Shown one piece after another: positions 56,097 through 64,000 of a DNA stretch of 64,000 nucleotides (position 1 is the stretch's first letter; each line of letters starts with the position of its first letter). Location of the stretch: NCBI GenBank assembly GCA_009363875.1, contig CM018690.1, forward strand, positions 14,663,971 to 14,727,970, given 5' to 3'. The notes beneath the pieces were generated by a model. That model was given only the letters and a program-made list of their open reading frames with translations. It ran no database searches and was not told the origin of the DNA. Origin of the DNA: Mikania micrantha. Taxonomy: Eukaryota; Streptophyta; Magnoliopsida; Asterales; Asteraceae. The translations under genes were made by a program, and so were the position numbers.

Positions 56097-57325
56097 AGAG
56101 GATGGAATTTTTTATAATCCTTATCTTTTGCTACAACTACATAAGCCATTTCAACCAATAACAAAGTTACACATAAGCTTGTAATTAAAATATTAGAAAG
56201 GGCATCATAGTTATTTTACCTTTTATAAGTTTTTCTCCCCTCTTTTTTAAACATTAATAACTTTTTTATAATATATTATTTTTTTAAAAAATTGCACCAT
56301 TATATTCGTCTCATTTTGTCTTTAATTCCGTTATAGTCTCGACTAATTTTTTTTTACTTTTTTTAGATGCCATATATTACATCATTGTAACGAACTTAAA
56401 TATAACAAATTTATTTGAAATTTTTCCTAACAATGATAAATTACAGTGATGTAATTTACATTGACGTAATTTACCGTGATGTAATTTACATTGACGCAAA
56501 ATTCGGTTTCGGTTTTTTTCGGTTAATTCGGTTCCGGTTCGGTTTTTCCGGTTAATTCGGTTTCGGTTCGGTTTTTTTTTTTTATTTTTTGCTCATCCCT
56601 AATTTGTAACGAGCCTAAATACAATAAATTAGTTTGAATTTTTTTCGAACAATGATAAATTACATCACTATAATTATCATTGTTAGAAAAAAATCAAAAT
56701 AATGTGTTATATTACATCACTGTAATTTATCATTGTAATTATCATTGTTAGAGAAAAAAATAAAATAATGTGCTATATTTATATTCGTTACATCGATATA
56801 AATAATGGACAATGAGAAAAAAATTAAAAAAACTAGTCAACATTATAACGGGAAATAAAGAAAAAATTACATCACTGTAAATAATGTGTTACGTCACCGT
56901 TCATTATGTCATTGTAAATTACTTCATTTTGTGTTACATTACTTCATTTTATGTTACATTACTGTAATTTACCATTGTTAGAAAAAATTTTCTAATTAAT
57001 TTGCTATCTTTAAGCTCGTTACAATGATGTAAATAAATGATATCAAAAAACTTAAAAAAACTAGTCGAGACTAAAACGAAATTAAAGAGAAAAATGAGAC
57101 GAGTATAATGATGCAATTTTTTTTAAAAAATAATATAGTATAAAAAAGTTATGAATGTTTAAAAAAAGGGGTAAACTTTACTTAAATAACAAATGTCCTA
57201 AATGCTCTTCTTATTAAAAAAAAATTGACACGTGTCACGATCCTATACACTTACCTTTTTAAAGTAACCATTAGATGATAGTTAATGGGTTGTAACAAAA
57301 GATAAGGGTTATAAAAAATTTCATC

Positions 57326-57329
<4 letters not shown>
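56097..57329. mobile_element. Foldback element D (type 2)
   Basis: Ends AGAGGATGGAATTTTTTATAATCC and inverted AGGGGATGAAATTTTTTATAACCC, between TA tracts. Arms and core match element B: TTACAGTGATGTAATTTACA repeats, a TTCGGTTTCGGTT patch near 56505-56580 and GTTATAGTCTCGACTA. It is in the opposite left-right sense to B. Confidence 0.7.

Positions 57330-57361
<32 letters not shown>
57329..57361. repeat. (TA)n between foldback elements D and E
   Basis: An uninterrupted TA repeat of about 33 bases. Confidence 0.9.
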
Positions 57362-57366
<5 letters not shown>

Positions 57367-58599
57367 TTGAATCCTTTGAAAACCCGATCTTAAAGAGAAA
57401 ACCCTTAAACCCTACGTGGACCGTTAGATCAAAGTTATTTTAGATTTTAATTAATTAATCAGAAAAAACATGTGGTCCACAATTAAAGGTGAATATTTTA
57501 TTGGGGTTTTTAAGAGTAAATTTACTCTTTTACCCTTTTAGGGGTATAATTGACTTTTGTCTTTTTTTCTTTTCTCTACTCTCTCCTCTCTCATCTCTCC
57601 TCTCTCTCCACTCTCCTCTATATATATAATTTATATATTTAATTTTCCAGAATACTACACATGTGTAGTGTTTTATTTTTTGGTTAAAAAATTATTTTTT
57701 TAAATATTACAACTACAAAAATGTATAATTTTCATACAAAAAAAGTCATATTTTATTAAAAAACAAAAAATATGCGCATTATAGGTTTGCTTTACAAGGT
57801 GTACTTTATGTACTAAAAGTTGTACATTTTTTATACTACACATGTGTACTTTTTTAGATTTTATAGGTGTTGCTTGACAAGGTGTACTTTAGGCAGTAAA
57901 ATTTGTACATTTTTAAAACTACACATGTGTAGTTTTCAGATATCATAGATGTTTGCTTGACAAAGTGTACTTTACGTAGTAAAACTTGTACATGTTTATT
58001 GCTACACATGTGTAGTTTTTCAGATCTTATAGTAGTGTTTAGATCAAGTGTATTATTTGTTGTAAAATTTGTACATTTTTATTTTACACATGTGTAGTGT
58101 TTTATTTTATATAATGACTTTTTTAAAAACATGTAGTCCACATTTTTATTTTTTGTTTTTTAAAAAAAATAATGACTTTTTTTTGTATGAAAATATACAT
58201 TTTTGTAGTTGTAATATTTTAAAAAATATTTTTTAACCAAAAAAATAAAACACACTACACATGTGTAGTATTCTGAAAAATAAAATATATAAATTATATA
58301 TATAGAGAGAGGAGAGAGGAGAGAGAAGAAGAAAAAGAGAGAGAAGAGAGGAGAGAGGAGAGAGAATCTGGTTAATTAATGAAAAGAGAGGAGAGAGGAG
58401 AGAGAATCTGGTTAATTAATTAAGAGAGAGGAGAGAGGATAGAGAATCTGGTTAATTAATGAAGAGAGATGATAGTTAGTGAAAATACCATTATACCCTT
58501 TTTGTTTTATTAATTGAAATATAAAATAAGTTTGATCTAAGAGTTGAGATTGAGTTTAAGGGTTTTCTCTTTAAGATCGGGTTTTCATTTGATTCAAAT

Positions 58600-58602
<3 letters not shown>
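57362..58602. mobile_element. Foldback element E (third type)
   Basis: Ends AGGGTTTGAATCCTTTGAAAACCCG and inverted AGGATTTGAATCAAATGAAAACCCG, followed by GATCTTAAAGAGAAAACCC in both arms. The interior contains at least five copies of the palindrome TACACATGTGTA and, near the right, GAGAGGAGAGAGG tracts. No coding region. It is unrelated in interior sequence to types 1 and 2 but has the same architecture and (TA)n setting. Confidence 0.7.
58300..58470. repeat. Minisatellite in element E
   Basis: Three near-identical units of about 55 bp, each a GAGAGGAGAGAGGAGAGAG tract followed by AATCTGGTTAATTAAT. Confidence 0.8.

Positions 58603-58687
<85 letters not shown>
58602..58687. repeat. Long (TA)n microsatellite
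   Basis: About 85 bases of pure TA between elements E and F, the longest in the window. The minus-strand open frame crossing it is not a gene. Confidence 0.95.
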
Positions 58688-58690
<3 letters not shown>

Positions 58691-59992
58691 AAGTGATCAA
58701 ATCATAACCTTAGGATAAAACAATAACACAATAACCACACCATATTTGAGGATCAAATTCTAACATTACAATATAATGGTTCATATTAAATTATAATAAA
58801 ATAATATATTTCATTTGAATGAAAAGGTAATAAGGATATTAATGTAATTTGCTATATTATTAAAGTTACCCCTCTTTTTATATACATCTATAACTTTTTT
58901 TATACTATAATATTTTTTTTATAAAAATTGCACAATTTACTCGTCTTGTTTTTCTCTTTAATTCTAGTATAGTCTTGACTATGTTTTTTTTATTTTTTTT
59001 CGGATGTTCGTATTTACACCAATGTAACAAGTATAAAAATAACAAATTATTTGTAACGAGTTTTAACGAATTTGGGTTTACATTGTTGTAGAATAAATAG
59101 GGGTTACGTTTAAGAGTGTAAACGAGCCAAGCCGATCCTGAGCTCGTTAATTACGTTATATTCTTGATTACTTTTTTTATTTTTTCCGGATGCTCGTTAA
59201 TTACGTTATATTCTTGATTTTGTAACGATTTTTGGTTTTTAAAGTATTAAAATGTATTAAAATCTTGTAAATGTAACGAATTTTGGTTTTTATCAACAAA
59301 ATGTTGTAGTATTTTTTTTAAAGTATTAAAATGTATTTACAATCTTATAGATCTATATTTTTTAAAGTATTAAGATGTATTTACAAGGATGAATTTTGGT
59401 TTTTATCAACAAAATGTTATAGTATTTTTTTTTTAAAGTATTAAAATGTATTTACAATCTTGTAGATATAATTTTTTTAAAGTATTAAAATGTATTTACT
59501 ATCTTGTAAATATAACGAATTTTGGAGCATTCGGAAAAAATAAAAAAACCTAGTCAAGAATATAACGTAATTAACAACCTCGGGATAGGCTTGGATCGTT
59601 TACACTCTTAAACGTAACCCCTATTTATTCTACAACAATGTAAACCCAAATTCATTACAACTCGTTACAAATAATTTGTTATTTTTATACTTGTTAGTTG
59701 TTACATTGGTGTAAATACGAACATCTGAAAAAAAATAAAAAAACCTAGTCAAGACTATAACGGAATTAAAGAGAAAAATAAGACAAGTAAAATGGTGCAA
59801 TTTTCATAAAAAAATATTATAGTATAAAAAAAGTTATTGATGTATAAAAAAGAGGGGGTAAGTTAGTACATAAACCAATTTACCAATATGCCCTTATCAG
59901 ATTTAATAATATAAATCCATGTGTTTAATTTTGATTGGGTAATTAGAGTTAATGTGTTATTGCCATAAGGGGTTATAATTAGATCACAATCA
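58687..59992. mobile_element. Foldback element F (type 1)
   Basis: Left end AGGGAAGTGATCAAATCATAACC and inverted right end GATTGTGATCTAATTATAACC beside TA repeats. It shares the arms of A and C. The centre (59210-59525) has about three units of the array seen in element A, in inverse orientation. No coding region. Confidence 0.7.
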
Positions 59993-60016
59993 TATATATA
60001 TATAAATATATATATA

Positions 60017-60728
60017 CGGGACGGTTAATGTACATATGAAATTAACCTGCTAAACGTAGTAAGCCACATAAACGCGCCATGTGTTATATGTGTTATCTAG
60101 GTAAGAACATTATCGTCCATATAAAATTACAGACCGTGATTCATAAATTACAGACTGACATTTAACACGATTATCAAGGACCACCGGGATAATCATAAAC
60201 CAATAATTCGGACCGTATTATATAACAATCACAGACCGTGTTTTAACACACATAATCAAGGACAAAATGTATTATCACGGACCAATAATCACAGACCACG
60301 TTATATGAAAATCATGAACCGTCATTTTTCATGCATGATCAAAGGACCAAATGCATAATCACATAACAATAATCACGTACCAAGCATAAAAATCACGGAC
60401 GACGTAAAAAAAACAAAAAAACTCTAACAATACTAGATTCAAACTTAAGATAATAAAATTCTCAATTTTATGGTGTAATTTTTTTTAAAATAATAAAATA
60501 TGTAAAAGTTATTTAGTTTTTAATAAACGAGTGGAACTTGTTGTAACATAGAAAATGTGGTTGTTTTCTCTTTCGCCCTTCTAGTTATATTTTACGCTTA
60601 TTTTGTGTAAAAAGTTGCATAAAGTGGGGACCACTAAAATATTATCCGTTGATTAGTTTGATCAAAGGGTACATAATACATTTTACGCTTTGTACATTAA
60701 ACAGCTCTTGTATTTGATCCTGCTTCCA
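60017..60728. mobile_element. Possible further (TA)n-bounded element G
   Basis: Starts after TA repeats with CGGGACGGTTAATGTACAT; near 60690-60728 the inverse contains GTTTAATGTAC, before a short TATATATAT. The interior (about 60120-60400) has worn repeats of AATCACAGACCGTG / ATCAAGGACCA. The arms are short and imperfect, so this is tentative. Confidence 0.35.
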
Positions 60729-62700
60729 TATATATTATACGCATATCATGTTATTTTTATTTTATTAGATATAGAATATGTTTTTTATAACCATTCGTTT
60801 GCAGAAATTTTACAATGGTCCGTCTTCGTTGTTTTTATTATTTTTCATTTTTTTTATTGCAATGTTAGTTCAGTAGTTGTGGACTATTATCGGGCCAACT
60901 AGCTGAGGAACAAAGATCGGTCAGATGACATTGGGTTCTTATATTAGAAAGCCCAATATATCTGATTTACGATATGGCCTGATTTAAGTCCAAGGGATAT
61001 CTTATTACCCATTATATTATTACCACACAGGCATACATATCAACATATGTAGCATGTGTGTTTAATAAATCAAAATAAACAATATAGTAACTTTTTTCGT
61101 TTTAATAATGACACATGAATGTTATGCTAAATAACTATTTCCTCCTTTTAACGTATTTTCATTCTTTTATTGACGAGTTTTCCATGATTGATTTTTTTAA
61201 TGGTTATTTTAATTTATGGTATACTTTTCAAATTAATTAAAGTAATATAATTTTAAAATAAAATGTGATAATTTTAATAATCCAACACACTTAAATAGGA
61301 ACTTGCCGGCTCATGTACACCCGCAAATCTTAACTACCAGTTTTTTTTTCTTTTTTTATTTTTTCTTTTTTACTTGTTAATAAACGCACATTATAAAACA
61401 AAAAACAAAAAAAAAAAAGAAAGAAAAACTAAACTTAGCTAAAAGTCTAAAAGAAAACACGTGATGAATAATACTTCATAATATGAAAGATATAGATTCG
61501 TTTCAGGCTAACTTCAAATCTCCTTCCATGAGACATCAAGAGAAATTTCTCGCAAGACTTTTAAAGCGAAGATGTTAACAAATTCTAAGTCTAGGTGGTT
61601 TTCGTCATCATTAGTTTGAGTGGACAAATTTTAGTATTTTACTGAAAAATAAGTATCACTTATATTTGATTTATATATAACTAAATTAGTATTCCGAATA
61701 TTAGACGGATTTAATATATATTATTAAATAGTTATATAGTTAGTAAAACAATAACTTTCTTATTCTGTCAAAATATTTAATACTAATAAGTAATTTAAGA
61801 TGGTTGATATTTTAAATTAACTGACTTAAAGTATTTAATAAGTATTTTAACTTAATATTAATATGTATTTCAAATTGATTAGTGTTTTGAATAAACTAAT
61901 GCAAAATACTTTTTCGTATTATGTCAAAAACTAACTTTTGTAACTCAAGTCTCAAGAAGGTAAACTATAATTTATATAAAGTTAAATAACTAAATTTAAA
62001 AATAGATTGAACTTAAATTAACGTAAGTTTAACTTTCCCCATCATTTTATAACTTTAGATTTTAAAGAAATTTAGAACATTATTTGTTTATAAAAATCCC
62101 ATTATTTAAAAACTTTGCTTTATAGCTTATCTTAATTTTAAAAAAATTCATTTTTATGATAACCTTTTTCATAAAACTTTTATATCATTTTATAGCTTCG
62201 GTTTTTAAAAAAATGTAAAATACATCATTTGTTTATAAAAATACCATTGTTTAAAAACTCTGGTTTATAGTTTATTTTATTTAAAAAACATTTTTTTAAG
62301 AAAACCTGTTTTATAAAACTTATATCATTTTATGAATTTAGTTTTTAAAGAAATTTAAAAAACATTATTTGTTTATAAAAATCTCACTTCTTATAAACTC
62401 AGTTTATGACTTATTTTATTTTGTAAAAAAAATTCATTTCAAGAAAAACTTTTTTATAAAACTTATATCATTTTATAAATTTAGTTCGGTTTGTTAACTA
62501 ACACAAAAAAAAAAAAATTAAATGTAAAAGAGAGAGTTTAAAAACTTTATGAGAAACGATCGCGAATTTGAAATATTTATGAGCTATCTAGTTTAAACAC
62601 AACTTTATTATATACCCAAACAAGACTATATAACTCAAGATCTTACATTTTTTTACCCGGTCATGCATTTTCGTCCATGATCCTATGTTGGATAAACACC
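60729..62700. other. Gene-free AT-rich stretch
   Basis: No gene recognised. About 61680-61745 resembles the start of the Helitron at 273 (TTAGACGGATTTAATAT in place of TTACACGGATTTAATAT), so a very old Helitron may lie here. TTTTAAAGAAATTTA/CATTTGTTTATAAAAAT units repeat about three times between 62060 and 62480. Confidence 0.35.
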
Positions 62701-62719
62701 CTTTTGATCATTCTTTTCA

Positions 62720-63053
62720 CAGCTAGACCAACCTGGCCGATCAGACGGAAACAGGTTCGATTTTATGCCTTTGGACCGTCTCAATTAAATTAGCCGGTTA
62801 CACGTTACTAGTCCAAATGATTGAACTGGGGAATCTCCGATGGTCGGACAAGGTATTTTTCTTGTAAAACCGTACCCTATATTTTTTTCAAGATTAATTA
62901 TATTTTTTTAAACATTAATTATATTTGATTAAATGTTTTTATAATTATATAATTGCTTTTAACAATTATGATGTCAACTGTTTTTTGAATTCGGTCCGAC
63001 CAGTAAGCCAGTAAAATCATGTTCAATTTCTAATCTGGTAATGAAAACATTGC
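62720..63053. mobile_element. Relative of the 42601-42987 MITE
   Basis: The middle and right parts (CCTATATTTTTTTCAAG, ATTAATTATATTTGATTAAA, TTCGGTCCGACCAG and an end whose inverse is GCAATGTTTTCA) correspond to the repeat at 42601-42987. The left end is unclear, so the start is approximate. Confidence 0.4.
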
Positions 63054-63215
63054 TTTTAATTAAGATAGCACGTAGAATCTCAAATGCTTCCAATTTGCAA
63101 GTTGAATGCTTAACTTCTTCAAAGTCAACGTTGACATGGATAATAATCTACCTAAGCAAAATGAACCATAATCACATATATTTCATACGAGTTAATAATA
63201 ATCACATTTGTACAT

Positions 63216-63255
63216 ATAACAATAACAATAACAATAACAATAACAATAACAATAA

Positions 63256-63320
<65 letters not shown>
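63216..63320. repeat. Compound microsatellite (AACAAT)n/(ATT)n
   Basis: About seven hexamer units of AACAAT run directly into about twenty ATT units. The plus-strand 95-codon open frame (Asn and Ile runs) is only this repeat. Confidence 0.95.
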
Positions 63321-63321
<1 letters not shown>

Positions 63322-63879
63322 GTTATGAGTGAAATTTACTTAATTTTCAATTTAAGTTTCGAGCAGTTTATGGAAGCAAATTTGAAATCTTATTACAAAG
63401 ACGTTTCCATTAGTGTAAAAAATTGTTTGTTAAAGGGAAAGCACTTTGAAGACTATTTTACTTTTTCAATAACTCTGAATGCGGCTCGAATTTTCAAACG
63501 TAAATCACATGGGACGATTGGGTATATTTATTTTGTTAATTAGTGGTTCTCGTCGGCTTATTTGACAAGGCTAAGTGGGACGGGGTGTGATTTTGACCAT
63601 AATGGTCTGTGTGAACTGAAACGGGGGTGGACCGCCCATTTGGTCATACTTAAATAGCATTGGCTCATGGAATCACAAAGATGGTTCCTTAGTTCGACGG
63701 AAATTGACCGCAGATGGCTCGTGGATGTTGGCTTCTGCTAACCGGCGTTTGCCGGCCCCACTCCACAACACGTGACGTAATGCAATTACGTGATAATTAA
63801 CCTAACATTTACCCCTTAAAATAAGGACAAACTTCACTTTAAAAATAACATTTTTTTTGCTTGATAGATGACTAGTTAC

Positions 63880-64000
63880 TAGGGGTGTTCATTTTCGGAT
63901 ATCCGAAGTTTCGGATAGTGATTTTTGATATCCGAATCCGAAACTTCGGATATCTTCGGATATCCGAAGATATTCGAAGTTTCGGATTCGGATATCCGTT
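63880..64000. mobile_element. hAT-type MITE, cut by the window end
   Basis: It starts TAGGGGTGTTCATTTTCGG and continues in TCGGATATCCGAA repeats, as in the MITE at 3267-3724. Its other end is outside the window. Confidence 0.7.

Noticed and set aside
58491..58700. 69-codon minus-strand frame with a long Ile-Tyr run
   Set aside because: Translation of the (TA)n microsatellite.
63216..63320. CRISPR-like array
   Set aside because: Simple hexamer and trinucleotide repeats without spacers, in a plant genome.
63041..63328. 95-codon plus-strand frame with Asn and Ile runs
   Set aside because: Translation of the compound microsatellite.

Overview
This is a plant nuclear window, AT-rich and almost wholly made of nested transposable elements. 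The host looks like a eudicot. An Asteraceae genome is my best guess from the style of the repeats (LTRs beginning TGTMACACCCCGACC, hAT-like MITEs beginning TAGGGGTGTTC, Helitron tails), but that is inference. Only one gene looks like an ordinary host gene: a small intronless RALF peptide precursor at 43158-43556 (+), very like RALF34.

Layout. 1-9.7 kb: small non-autonomous elements. These are Helitrons (273-1055, 6697-7145, 7168-7801, plus 3' tails ending at 4677 and 6680), a Mutator-type MITE (1442-1825, 9-bp target duplication), a hAT-type MITE (3267-3724, 8-bp duplication) and a tRNA-derived SINE (5761-5986, 18-bp duplication). 10.0-13.6 kb: two long foldback elements side by side, each bounded by (TA)n. 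16.5-23.2 kb: a decayed CACTA transposon with TNP2-like and PTTA-like remnants, split by a 2.7-kb solo LTR (18339-21032, duplication actaa). 23.5-24.35 kb: a hAT-type MITE. 24877-42385: a Harbinger-type MITE (TAA duplication) split by a 17.2-kb Athila-like Ty3/gypsy element on the minus strand. That element has two LTRs of about 1.7 kb, a tRNA-Asp primer site, gag, protease, RT, RNase H, integrase and a third ORF, and its pol is itself split by another solo LTR (34077-36630, duplication aagac).

After the RALF gene come Harbinger ORF1 remnants (46.4-46.9 kb). Then, at about 47.45-54.78 kb on the minus strand, lies an endogenous pararetrovirus (Caulimoviridae): truncated movement protein, two small paired ORFs, coat protein, protease/RT/RNase H polyprotein and a 410-residue last ORF, followed by a TATA box and a poly(A) signal. 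Its coat, pol and last ORFs are uninterrupted. Its broken edge lies directly on a (TA)n tract, and from that tract a chain of four foldback elements (C-D-E-F, 54.8-60.0 kb) continues, each separated from the next by TA repeats. The rest of the window (60-64 kb) holds degenerate repeats, a compound microsatellite and the start of another hAT-type MITE.

Most notable: (1) the pararetrovirus, with long intact frames, a duplicated small ORF and a pol frame with no upstream AUG; (2) the chain-like growth of foldback elements in TA microsatellites, with the same type-1/type-2 pairing at two loci; (3) a datable nest (Harbinger MITE, then Athila, then solo LTR) in which removing the solo LTR restores the pol frame exactly; (4) tRNA-like box A/box B modules inside both solo LTRs. 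All comparisons were made by eye without alignment or database search.
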